A DNA stretch of 64,000 bases. It comes from Aporrectodea caliginosa (lineage: Eukaryota > Annelida > Clitellata > Crassiclitellata > Lumbricidae). The stretch is from positions 1-64,000 of the forward strand of contig JACEVL010000766.1 of assembly GCA_020284085.1 (NCBI GenBank). Reading direction: 5' to 3'. Made by a program: the position numbers and the translations under genes. Shown in pieces: positions 11,421-22,500 of this stretch (position 1 is its first letter; each line of letters begins with the position of its first letter). The notes beneath the pieces are model-generated. The model had not been told where the DNA came from and did not search any database. It saw only the letters and a list, made by a program, of their open reading frames with translations.

Positions 11421-13559
11421 AGAATATCCTTTAATGAAGCCTTTAAACAAATGATTACTTTGCTTTAATATGCAATGAACATGAGTTGTAGGCCTATATG
11501 CCTAGTCAGTCTGTGCCTTTGTGATCGTCTTTCTTCTGAGCTATACTCCATATACCGATGTAAAATCCAACTACATCAGGTGAAACTGAACAAACTTAGG
11601 CGTTGTACGCGTTTGCATTTTCTCAAGTTCGTTGTGCAAACGCTAGTGGCTTGCTCTTTCTCACGTAAGCCTATTTCAAAGGCTACTAGTGGAAACAAAC
11701 AAGAACTATTTCTTATATTATTATGTCAAGCTCCTCAGGGTTAATACTAAACTGTGGTGAATCTTGGGCTAATACGGTCCGCACACGGGACCCGAAATAA
11801 CGTACTGGCGTAGCACCATTCAAACGAGCAGTAGTGGTGAAGGATCTCTTTCGATCAAGTCATTGAAAATGAGCAAGATATCGTCTTCCATTGAACCTTA
11901 ACCAATCATATACATGTATGATGACTTAATATAAAGAACTGAACACAAAGACAAGACTTATACATGCACAATAGACCTATTCAATTTGAACTTTAGCATT
12001 GACACGATAATAATTATGTGGTCCTTGAGACATACACTGTAAGTACAGGCTCTCATTTTCTGAACTGCGATCACCATTGAATTTTCGAGGCAGTGTCGAC
12101 TGGGGTTGGTTGCACCACTTGCTTGTCCGGACAGTCCCGTAACTACTATGCTACCTTGGGAACCTATGAAATGAAGAAACTCAATTTGGGAAATTATTTT
12201 ATCATGCAATATTTAGCATTATTTTATATGCGTTTCTTAATTTCAATTCACAATGGAGAGGTCTGATCACACGCTCTTACACAGTCAGGCTAGTTAAAGT
12301 GAAGTCCATAATTAAACACTTCATTTCGGTGCCAACTTCGGGCTTTGCTCCTGTTTTATCTTTTGTTTGATCAGCACATGCTAGCGTTGGGCTATGTTTG
12401 GGCTGACTTTGCGATGAATCTTGAGTAGGCTGATTGATGTTTTGACGCTACCTAGGCTACTGCATAATTTTAAACGACAGGCGGAGGTATGAAAGTTTCT
12501 GTTTTGTTCACGTTTCATCGTACTCATAATCGTAAGCTCTGAATTTCAAAGGCACTGCTATAAAGCTAAGCTTATTCACAAGTGCTGTGTCAAGTCACAG
12601 ATGTTGTTCATGGATACCAAGTACAGAACAAATTCCTGTTGTCAAAGACCACAAAAGAGAGGCAGTTGTGTGACAAGATGGCTGGCGAGCTCCCTATTGG
12701 ACCTGTAGGGAACGCACTGACGCTATTAGATATTATAGACTACACCTAACGCAATGCATTCTGGTTGAGACAGCCGTCCATTGCACAGGTATCGTCTAGG
12801 ACCTCTAGGTGATATATTACATATTTACATGATTCATATTTACCCATTTTCGTATACAGTAGGTGGTAAGATTTAAAAAAAATAGCGATAGTAATAGTCT
12901 ATTTGGAGCTGTGTTCTATGGTGTCAGAAGCTGCTAGGACAAGTTTCCTTTAGGACCAGAGAGATTTGAATGCGGAGTAGGTTGGACCATGGCAGACACT
13001 TTTTAACGGTATGAACAAAGAAATTGCATTGGAAATTTTATCGAGTATGGAAAAACCCATGTGTTTAAAAATAACAACAATAGCCTACCTGACTGTTTAC
13101 TGGCGACGACAAAGGACATACAGGTGAATACGTCTGTGATGCGTTAAATATAATCTAAACTTAAATATGTTATAGCGCAGTTATTTAATTCAGACGCCAT
13201 CAATCCATTTCAGTGGTAAACGACATCGCAGACCGGTCAAGGGCTTCAGAAAACGATGGTATGAAATGAGGAGGTGACAAACTTACTGCTTAACGTTCAA
13301 AGAATTTAGCGTAGGCCTATTAAGAAATGAAATGGAGTCGAAGTTATTGCATAGGCCTATTGAAATCAACTAATAAAATGAGGTCTGAAGGCCGGGATAT
13401 GAGCTGCTCTATAGCTAGGACTGAAATGCATCATAAAAATTTACCAAGTGGGCCTGTTGAAGAAAGTCGAGATATATTTACTCTGGTTAGAGCCTATCTG
13501 CTGATAGCCAGAACTTAGGGCACGCAATAGCAACGACTTGGTTGATTTGGTTTCTGAAT
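11421..13559. other. No gene or mobile element recognised
   Basis: About 2.1 kb of A/T-rich sequence with only short open frames and no domain, splice-consistent exon or repeat match inside the window. TAGGCCTA octamers occur at about 11487, 13313 and 13352. Confidence 0.5.
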
Positions 13560-13895
13560 TGTTACGCTGTTGCTGTTTGATTTCCGGTGTCCCGGTGCGT
13601 CGCCTCCTACGCTCCGCAGAAAATGGATTTCTCTTGGTTCCGTTTGCTCGTACCGCAACTATGCGGAATCGAGCTTTTTCTGTGGTAGGCCCAGTGATCT
13701 GAATGGTCCTCGAGAGCTGCGTCTACACTGTAGACGCAGCTCTAGAGACTCTACGCCCTGGAACTCTGACTGAAACTTTCCTCACTAAACTTAAAACTGT
13801 TCTTTTTGGGCGCGTTGGAGCCTGGAGCGCCTCTGAGTAGTTTCTTGAAGGGGCGCTATATAAATTCCCGAATGAATGAATGAACGTACATAAAG
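13560..13895 (+). mobile_element. LINE-L 3' fragment
   Basis: Broken frames match the C-terminus of the LINE at 17190-18135: LLVPFARTAT and NRAFSVVGP versus LVVPFVRTAT and NRAFSVVGP, and then a W-N-G-like segment. It ends with the shared hairpin tail GGAGCGCCTCTGAGTAG ... GGGGCGCTATATAAAT and (GAAT)n at about 13829-13884. It is 5'-truncated and dead. Family assignment to the L2/CR1 side of the jockey superfamily is inference. Confidence 0.75.
13713..13743. repeat. Perfect 14-bp palindrome with 3-nt loop
   Basis: AGAGCTGCGTCTAC, loop ACT, then the exact reverse complement. It interrupts the LINE-L reading frame just after the tryptophan motif and is absent from the other two LINE-L copies, so it arose after insertion. 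Confidence 0.9.
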
Positions 13896-13931
13896 GTAAG
13901 CCTGATGAAAAATTAAATCAACAACACCACC

Positions 13932-15437
13932 CATGGACGTCCGCAGGGGGCGCAAGGGGGCGCATGTGCGCCCATGGATTTTGTGCATATTTGCAGAGAA
14001 ATTTGATTGTTTGATCATCATGATTAATTTATTACAACACGACTTGCAACGTGATTATCGGAAAAACACTAAATACTTTAGGTAATTATTGAAAATTAAA
14101 ACAGGAAGCGTAAGATTAATTAGTGAGGTAGAATATCGACCGTTAAAATACGGAACGCTGTACCAGTTGGACCTGTATCCATAGAACGAGTATGCGCATA
14201 TTACGAATATTAAGATTTCTAGAAATTGACGAATATTGACGAATATTAAAACTGGTCAACGAATATTAAGAATATTACATTTTTAGTTCTTTTAATTCTT
14301 AATTTTTCAAAATCCGGGATTAATTGTAAAAATATTACTGCCAAAAATATGCATAAAAACAGTTATACATTACAGTTACTCATCCAAGAACAGACTTCAG
14401 GTGGATAAAATTATACTTTACATTATACGGAGTGGCGTATTTGGCGCCAATACGTAGACAGCAATTTTAAATATATTATATAGGCCAACGACATTGTAAA
14501 TCATCCCGCATCATTAGAACCCACATAACTTAAAATTAGATAGAATTACTGAGTGGAGGGAGGGAGGGAGGGGGACAGAGACAGAGACAAAGAGTTTCTG
14601 AATCAGTTGAACAAATTTGACCTAGATCTGCCTGTAACATTATACACAAGGTTAATAATTTCTTTGGCTCCCACTATGTGCATGAATCACCATTCAAATT
14701 TAACACGCAAATTATACTTTTTATTGTATTAGTGTTGCCAAAAACGTTGTGTGAGCGTCTCCCGCCTCGGCACCACAAAACTTGTGTGAGCTTCTGCGTC
14801 TTCGGCTCTATAGGTTGCCGGGGCCTCTGGTCACAGATGTTCTTAATTAGTAGTCTTAAATTAGTTGTAAACAAAGCAAAAACAGTGACGCGATCAGCGA
14901 ATATTTACGAATATTTACGAATATTAAAAATGCCCTAATATTCACGAATATTTACGAATATTAAAGCCTGAAGTCACGAATTCTCGTTCTATGCCTGTAT
15001 CTTTGTTTAGGCGTAGGCTATGTTTTGAAAATTTAATGTAGTCAGTCGGGCAGTATCACAGGAACGGAGAAGACGAACACTTCTGAGTAGGACAATTTCG
15101 TAGGAACTGTGAGGGTCGACTGCGTTGAGGGTGGAAAGAACTTGGAAGGAACGGAACAGACATGTCAAGAGTCGTTTGTTTTTCGCTCAAACAGGTGTTC
15201 TGTAGGTCAGATTTCAGTCATATAAAGTCCTAATTATCATATTAGTTTTTGACAATGAATATCTATGAATGTTTCGCATGTTGGGATCCGCGCCAGAGGA
15301 TCGAGAGGTAGCCAACGCCGAGGGAGCGAGCTTCGAAGGTGGAGTGATCGGTTGCTTTCGACATCCTATATAGTTAGTCTTTGTGACAACTATTTAAAAG
15401 TTTGCGCCCCCTAGAAAAATTCCTGCGGACGCCCATG
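13932..15437. mobile_element. Outer DNA transposon with CATGG(A/G)CGTCCGCAGG termini
   Basis: CATGGACGTCCGCAGG at 13932-13947 faces CCTGCGGACGCCCATG at 15422-15437. Both ends are followed inward by a G-rich GGGGGCGCAA block. The 8-bp flanks ACACCACC and ACTCCACT agree at 6 of 8 positions, which may be a decayed target duplication. A younger hAT-like element (14180-14993) lies inside. No transposase frame is visible. Confidence 0.55.
14180..14993. mobile_element. hAT-like non-autonomous element, 814 bp
   Basis: It starts CATAGAACGAG and ends with its exact reverse complement. Both sides carry the identical 8-bp duplication CCTGTATC (14172-14179 and 14994-15001). An 8-bp TSD with short TIRs beginning CA is typical of hAT. 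Each end has a cluster of ACGAATATT(A/T) subterminal repeats (14200-14275 and 14896-14965). The open frames inside (14674-14938) show no hAT domain, so mobilisation would need a transposase from elsewhere. Confidence 0.85.
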
Positions 15438-15445
15438 ACTCCACT

Positions 15446-16230
15446 TCCAACTCCACCAGCACTAAGTGGTTCTTGCATCAAGAAAAAGGATTTCCATTAA
15501 TGAATTTGAAGCAAAGAAATCTTAGATAAAAGATTTGATGAGATAACGAATGAACTTGATGATGACATCTAAGCAATCGAAAAATGTCGCAACTGTTGCT
15601 ATTATTGCTCCATTGTTCAGGGTTATGAGAGGATTGCAGCCGGTTCATTGCTCCGGGACCCGGAGGGCCGGGAGTGTAGTTTCTTGGAACCTAGAATAAA
15701 GTTATGGTACACCCACTTGCGATTTTCCAAAAATATTGCTGTTTTTGTCTACCTCTACGTATTTACTTATGCAGGTAGCTTGAGGTAAGGAGAGTGTAGA
15801 TAGCTATAGTCAGACAGCTGAACGAATGTAGGGCTACTTTAGCTAGGGCCTACATTAGCATGTAACTGAAGACATGCAGTCAAACGAACAGAATCACACA
15901 GACAGCCAGGCTTTCAGCCACACAGGTTATATACTGACTGCTTGGCTGAGCCCTCGGTTACCGGTCAAGGCTTAGCTGTGATAGCACCTTGCTTGTCTCC
16001 ATTGCCTCCAATCATGATGTAGGTAAGTGCTAAACCTTTCTTCCAAAGTCTCATATAGGCCTCCCCATATATTACTCGCACCCTTGATAATTTTATTAGT
16101 AATTTGATCCCTTCCCGACATCGCCAGCTTCAGCATCAGGAAGGTTAGCTCATCTGCTGCTTATCAGTCTCACTTCATAGATCTTATTGTATACAGTCAA
16201 AGTTTTCCATTTTATGCATATTTTATGTAA
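15446..16230. other. No gene recognised
   Basis: Mixed unique sequence. A segment near 15620-15700 (CCGGGACCCGGAGGGCCGGG, then ...CTAGAATAAAGTTATGG) resembles a retrotransposon 3' end but I cannot place it. Nothing else is supported. Confidence 0.4.
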
Positions 16231-16234
16231 GTCT

Positions 16235-16430
16235 TGAGGAGATCATCATCATCAACATCTGTTCCTGACGCCAGCCCTCTGGGGGCGATGAGTACAAATA
16301 AACCATCTCCATTGTCCTTGGTCACTCTCAAGTCCAGTGCTCCCCTCATTGTTAGTCCAAGTGATGCTATGTCCTCATTTATGTTGTCTATCCAGCGTAG
16401 TATTGGTCTGATTCTGTTTCTTTTTCATTC
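16235..16430 (-). mobile_element. LINE C-terminal remnant, minus strand
   Basis: The minus frame reads RPILRWIDNINEDIASLGL, then a shift into GQWRWFICTHRPQR. This is the 'RWxDxI...D...W' module that ends many LINE ORF2 proteins. One frameshift lies at about 16330. No catalytic part of the reverse transcriptase is present. Confidence 0.5.
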
Positions 16431-16439
16431 GAATCTTGA

Positions 16440-17185
16440 GTGTACTGCATTGTGTGGGATTGAGATATACAAAGTAAAAGTTATAAATAAGCGGTTCAAA
16501 ATGTATTGCTACAAATCAGGAGCCCTGAAAAGAAAAGAAACGAAATGAAAATGAAAAGGGGGCATTAAAAACCATTTCAAATTGGATTAAATGCGTCTAA
16601 AAGGTTTGTTTTTTGTGTGGAAATAACCATATCTGCAAGTGATTTGGAAGGAAAGCTTTAGCAAAACAATATCCTGCTGACCTAATGATCAGGATTTCAT
16701 AATAGAAATGCAACATTTACCATCTGTACATAAGGCAAATTTAGAATGTGTCCACCATTGGACCTGTTGAACTTATTAACACAGTACGATCTTTCCGAGC
16801 AATTTCCAAATGTTTTTGTCGGCTTAATACGTAGGCCTATACTGTTGATAATTCCAGCAACAGTAACCTCTGCAGAGATCATTCAGCAAACTCAAGCTGA
16901 TTAAGTATTTGTATAGTATACAACGTCTCAAGAACGTCTTATAGATTTGACCAAGTTGAATATTGAGTCAAATATTGCCAGAATAATTTATTGTCTGATT
17001 TTTATAACAAAAAGGCCAGGAAAGCTCCTTTGTTAAGTAAATAGGCCTATTAATTTTTTGTAAAGTATGAATATATTCTTAGTGTGACTCTGTGACAATG
17101 GATGCAGTTGCTTCCCAGTTTAAAAAAATTAAGTCTTCATAATTCCATTTGAACTTCTGATTGAAGTGAAGGCACAGTGACAATC
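16440..17185. other. No gene recognised
   Basis: A/T-rich sequence with two TAGGCCTA octamers (about 16830 and 17042) and no supported coding or mobile feature. Confidence 0.4.
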
Positions 17186-17189
17186 ATTT

Positions 17190-18135
17190 GGTTATATAGT
17201 TGCATTTGCCGACGACGTTCAGGCCTACCTGCACTGCCTTGCTGCTAACGCCACCGCTGCTGTTCGAGCAATGAGCCAGGCTTTGGGTGCCCTGGAGGTC
17301 TGGATGTCAACGAACCGCCTGCGCCTCAACCCATCAAAACCCAAATTTACCTGGCTGGGCACGCGGCAGCAGCTTGCGAAGCTGGATCTATCCACCATTG
17401 CTGCAGACTTCCCCCATTTTGTCTTTTCCTCTGGTGTCCGTGACCTTGGAGTTACACATGACCAGGAGTTAACCTTTGCCCCTCACGTACACCGTCTCTG
17501 CCGTGATTCATATTATCAGTTGCGCCAGCTACGCACTGTTGCTCGCTCACTTACTCCAGACGCCACCGCTACACCCATCCACTCTTTTAGCACAGTCCGA
17601 CTTGATTACTGTTGCTCACTCTATGTTGGTCTCCCAGCCTGTCGGTCTGGGTGCCTGGACCGGGTCCTGCGCTATGCGGCACGCCTTTGCGGACGCATCC
17701 CCAAATTTGGCCATGTCTCAGCATATATGCTGGATGTGCTTCATTGGCTCCCCTCCTATAGCGGATCTCGTATCGGATCATTGCTTTGGTCTGGCGGTGC
17801 AGGGCCTCGCCTCTGCCTATCTACGCGACCTCTGCTGCCCTACCTTCTAGCGCTCCGGGTCGTCGCTCTCTCCGCTCTTATGAGCGGGGCGTGCTCGTGG
17901 TCCCTTTTGTCCGCACTGCTACTAAGCAGAATCGCGCCTTCTCGGTGGTTGGCCCCCTCTCTGGAACGGCTCCCTTTGGCGCTGCGATTGCATCCCAGAA
18001 TCCACTCTGAATCTTTATATTCTTGCCTCAAAACTGTCCTTTTCAGCCGTGCTGGGGTCGGGAGCGTTCCTGAGTAGTAACCTTGAAGGGGCGCTATATA
18101 AATCTTCGTAATGAATGAATGAATGAATGAATGAA
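17190..18135 (+). mobile_element. LINE-L: 3' half of reverse transcriptase ORF, dead
   Basis: Starts at the catalytic block (IVAFADDVQAY at 17193-17225, an F/YADD motif), continues with LEVWMSTNRLRLNPSKPKF and the thumb/C-terminal parts (LDYCCSLYVGLP, LRYAARLCGRIPKF), then LDVLHWLP. A frameshift near 17755 moves the rest into other frames (NRAFSVVGPLS, then LALRLHPRIHSESLYSCLKT). The 3' end is TCGGGAGCGTTCCTGAGTAG ... GGGGCGCTATATAAAT with (GAAT)n. The 5' truncation at the YADD block is normal for LINE insertions. Clade (L2/CR1-like) is inference from the hairpin tail and protein pattern. Confidence 0.88.
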
Positions 18136-18175
18136 AATGAATGAATTTACAAATGAAAGCTCTCTGTTGACTTTG

Positions 18176-18177
<2 letters not shown>

Positions 18178-18236
<59 letters not shown>
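18178..18236. repeat. (TA)n microsatellite
   Basis: About 29 TA units, shortly after the LINE-L tail (GAAT)n tract. Confidence 0.97.
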
Positions 18237-18239
<3 letters not shown>

Positions 18240-18299
18240 GAATATAATTATAAGAGCGGAGGAATGCTGGCAAGGACCGTAACAGCGAGCCCGAAAACA

Positions 18300-18960
18300 A
18301 TTGAACCACCTTAAAAAATTCTTCTCAGAGGCCCTGCCTTTGTCCACACCAAACTTGATTACCGCAATTCCTTCTTGTTTAACCTTGAATCTACCAAAAG
18401 TAAGCGTCTGCAACTCATTCAACTCACTGTCACAGAACACACCAGCATCACTAATATCACTGTCATCCTCAAATCAATCTGTTAGCTGCAAATTCCCGAG
18501 CGAATCCACCTCAAAGCTCCATCACTAACTTATAACTCCTTACAAAATTCCCAGCTCAAGTAACTTGCGAACTCCTCACCATCCAGCCATCCCGCTCTAC
18601 TCGATTATCGTCCTATCTCAATCTCTCTCGACCTCCAGTCACTACTCATGTCTAGTTCAACTGAGCGATGATTATAGCACATTTCACTTCAATTTTGAAA
18701 CAACCTCCCTAAATTAAGTAAATTCCGTCAGATTTAGGGTTTCTTCCGCCAGTATCGCCCCTCGCCCATCATCCTCTGCCTCAAGCTCCTTTGCCTGTCT
18801 CTCAGGCTGTCAACTCAGAACTAAAGTCTCATCCCTTCAAGAATTTGTACCCTGATTCATCCGACCATCCGCCATCCAATCTTTTGTCGGCCCAAATGTC
18901 TCTGGCCTCTGGTTGCAACAAGACTTGAATCACCGTTTGAGGTCTCTTAGCAACCTCTGT
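18300..18960 (+). mobile_element. Decayed LINE ORF2 C-terminus (CR1/L2-like)
   Basis: A frame reads KLDYRNSFLFNLEST and KRLQLIQL (about 18350-18425), matching the common 'LDYCNSLLxGLPxxxxxRLQxxQN' segment after the reverse transcriptase domain. Further pieces (ERIHLKAPSLTYNSL near 18500-18540; NNLPKLSKFRQI near 18700-18735) come in the expected order. Stops are numerous. It is a separate lineage from LINE-L, with no hairpin tail. It ends about 175 bp before the kinase gene. Confidence 0.6.
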
Positions 18961-19135
18961 CTCGACACGGCGTTCGTGAATGAGCTGTGTCCTGGGCTTA
19001 GCTTTTAAGTGGCGCCTTACAATTTGAAGTTAACGAATACGATTAAGAAAGTCATTGTTCATTTGGTTACTTTTAAATAGTGCTGCCATTACATGTATTT
19101 CCAGAAACGACGCTGATCAGCAGTTCTAAAGACAG

Positions 19136-19586
19136 ATGTCTGAAATGGCTTGCGCCAGAAATAATGTGCCATTCAATGAAAAAATCTTCAAAGAAATTGC
19201 TTCTGGCAGTCTCTTCATAGGAAAAGGAGGCTTTGGTGAAGTGTATGGACCTTGCGTTTGGAATCAATGGAACTGTGCCATTAAGAAACGTATGTTTGGT
19301 CCGGATACAGAGAAAGATGACATAGAAAAAGATCTTAAGGCTTGTGTAAATTGGATGTTGCTGGACCACGAACACTTAATAACCGTTTACGAAGTAAGCT
19401 TTGATACACATACTCTATACGTACTGATGGAATATGCTGCCGGAGGCTCATTGAAAGGAGTTTTAAGGAGGTGCACTTCTGATCTGCCGCTGGAAATTCT
19501 GAAGGATTGGGGCATTCAGATCGCTCAAGGCATGGCGTATCTTCATCAAATGCAGATTGTTCACAGAGACCTCAAGTCGCCCAACA
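19136..19586 (+). CDS. Kinase gene exon 1
   Basis: Encodes residues 1-150: the N-lobe, catalytic loop and HRDLKSPN. The donor is ACA|GTAAGT. The start ATG at 19136 has a weak context (C at -3). A second in-frame ATG at 19145 (GAAATGG) is stronger and may be used. CAG directly precedes the ATG, so an upstream non-coding exon is possible. Confidence 0.85.
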
Positions 19587-22500
19587 GTAAGTTTTACGCA
19601 TTTCTGATTCTCAGTAACGTGGTAAAGGTGAATCAAACACCTGCGACCATGCGGTCATAAAGGTGAACAAGTTAAAACTTATAAAACATATTATATGATT
19701 GGGTTTAGCACCGGTGAATTATCTTGTTTTCAAACACATCTCAGAGATGGAGCGTTGCCTTCTAGTTACTGAAGGCAATGGGTGGACCCGATAGGCCTAA
19801 GTATCCGCGATTGTCATTTATATACAATTGAATATGCACATGTCTAGCTCTTTCGATCAACATTCATCTGCAGTTTAGGCATAAGTTTTTTATAACGATG
19901 TTCGTTCTTGAAGTACACAAATAACAAACTCAAGTCTGCAGATAAGTTATGTTTACATAGCCACAACTTGTTGCTTAGAAATAGTTTCTTCGACTGCTTG
20001 GTTTTAGTCGTCTTAATGGAATCAGATGCAGCTTCCGATCCTTACGGTAAGACACTCAAGATAACAGACTTTGATCAGATTCGAGAACATGACCACACGA
20101 CAGTCATGTCTGGCGTTGGAACGTATGCATGGATGGCTCCAGAAGTTATTGATGAGAGTACGTTTTCCAAGGCAAGCGATGTTTGGAGGTGAGTTCTTAA
20201 TAGAAGTTAGGCATACCGTGCTGGAGCTTAAGTTACTACAATGCTTATCAAACCTAAATTATTCTGTTAACCTTATGGCCTTAGATTTGTCATTCTAGCC
20301 TATCTAAAGAAATGCGGTCGGGTCAATATATAAAAAAACTACCTAACCCAAAAGAAATTGATACAAAAGGCTTCTCAGTTGATTCTGTTACCATTTTGGC
20401 ATGCTCATTAACATAGTAAATATCTACTTTATTCTGACCATTTGAATATGGTCATTTTCAGGATGGCGTCCCAGATGGCTGACGGGAGCTAAAATTGTCT
20501 CTGTATGATATCTCAAGCACTATACAACCTATAAAGGTGATTTTAGTGTCTCGCCGTGGGCTTTATTGCCAAACGTTCAGCAAATGACTGTAATATATCA
20601 TTTACTGACAAATCCAACGGTCTTACAGTTTACAGTTACATAGATTACACATTCTATTAGTCATCGTCTGATTCCTCCGGAAGAAACGTTTTATGTGGAT
20701 TGTCACAGTTTGTAGCGTGGCGCCGTAACACAGCCAATGCCGTTATAAGGGCGCCTAAGTGAATGCGGTGAATACGTTGACACACGACCGAAGGACAGTG
20801 TCTCCTTTTTCTATGTTTTATAGTGCTTGGGATATAGACAATTTTAGATCGCGGCAGCCATCTTGGACGCCATCCTGATAATGACCCTTTTCTAATGGTA
20901 AGAAAAAAGTAGATTTTTACTGTGTTAATAAGCATGCCAAATGGTAAAAACATCAAATTAATGAGAAATCTTTTGTATCAATTTATTTGAGGTTAAGCCA
21001 TAAATTGATCTGACTAATGTACTCAGAGAACTATGTGCGTCAAAATGTTCTCACTAATTTGCATATTCTATATAATAAGAAGATGTGACCTGGCCATTAA
21101 ATACTAGTACTACGGTATGGGTATGTATGTAACTGATTTTCTGGAATGTTTTAAAGAAGGGTAATTAGATTGTAGCCAAACCATAACTATTTGGAATATT
21201 CTGAAACGTTGAGGCGTTGTTTTTCGCCAAAAACAATACGGCTGAAGATATGATTGAAGAGCAGCACATAGGTTATAATGCAAAACCTGAGTGGAATGCA
21301 TGCTGCCCGACAAATTTATATGTCGACATATGTTTTGGCGGAGTGTGAAGTTGGAGCGCCTATGTTTTGAGTGGCGCTATATAAATGCTTGTGAACAAAC
21401 GTTTTGCATATATAATGAGCACAGGTGTGCCTAAGGTTGATATATATATAATGTGTATCGATTGTTAAGCGGTTTTAGTCTTAGGCCTTAGTTGCGCGTT
21501 CGGCTGGCGGGCGTTTGGCCTAAAGTAGCCTAAACATTGGCTGACGGTAGATTCTTTTTGCACGTGCAGTTAGCGCGCCAAACTTAGAAACTGCTGATGA
21601 CAGTGAATTTGAACATATACATTATACAGTGTAGTAGTTGTTTTAATGCAGTAGAGAGCTGTATGTTAGAAGTTACAGTCGAGTTGTGTTTGAAGAATAA
21701 CTGTGTTTAAAAGAAAAACATTCAAAGAACTGTGTCAATTTAATTCTTAAACAGTTAGAAGACGTTGAGCAATTTATATGTAGAGATAAGGAAAGTTCTT
21801 GAGTTAGGTCACAACTAAGAAAGGAGAAGAGTTGGTGACAATGCTTGATTACGATTACGATGTATCGGAAGCTTAAATTAATATTTGTTTGCTTTATGTT
21901 CGGCCTGCAAGCGGATTTATTCCGTAATGTTTATAGAAACATTTTCTTATGCACTAACCGAAAACTATTAAATATAAAGTTGAGACAGCCAGGAGCTTTT
22001 CTTTTCACAGAGAAAATAATGACAAACGACGAAGAGGTTTATGTGAGAAAGATTGTGATATTTGAATGTATTTGGTTTGAATTGTCAGAAAATCATTTTG
22101 CATGTGCTTTGTTTCTACATACTTGCCTATTTAGCTTTAAGAAATGTCTTTACCATTGTGGAGCAAGTTGTTGATGAATGTTTCTAAAGCTATGTGTTTA
22201 GTAACTACTAGCTATCCAATATGTATTTAACCTAGCAATATTAGTAGCTGCATGTTCTTAACTAACTTCCGAATACATGATATAGTATAAATTGGTGTTA
22301 CACTATTGTATTTGCAGTTGAGAAACTGTTGTCTCCTTGGTCCTCTAATGTCAACTTTAAACATCACTTTATTTTGCATTTCAGCTACGGCGTTGTGCTT
22401 TGGGAGATGCTAACTAGGAAAATTCCACACAAAGGACTCGCTGATGCAGAAATAATAAATAAAGTACCTAAGGCGCAACTCAAACTGGAAGTTCAAGATT

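Noticed and set aside
14674..14938. ORFs on both strands inside the 14180-14993 element as a transposase
   Set aside because: No hAT dimerisation or catalytic motif is visible in either frame.
19073..19375. 100-codon minus frame
   Set aside because: It is the antisense shadow of kinase exon 1.
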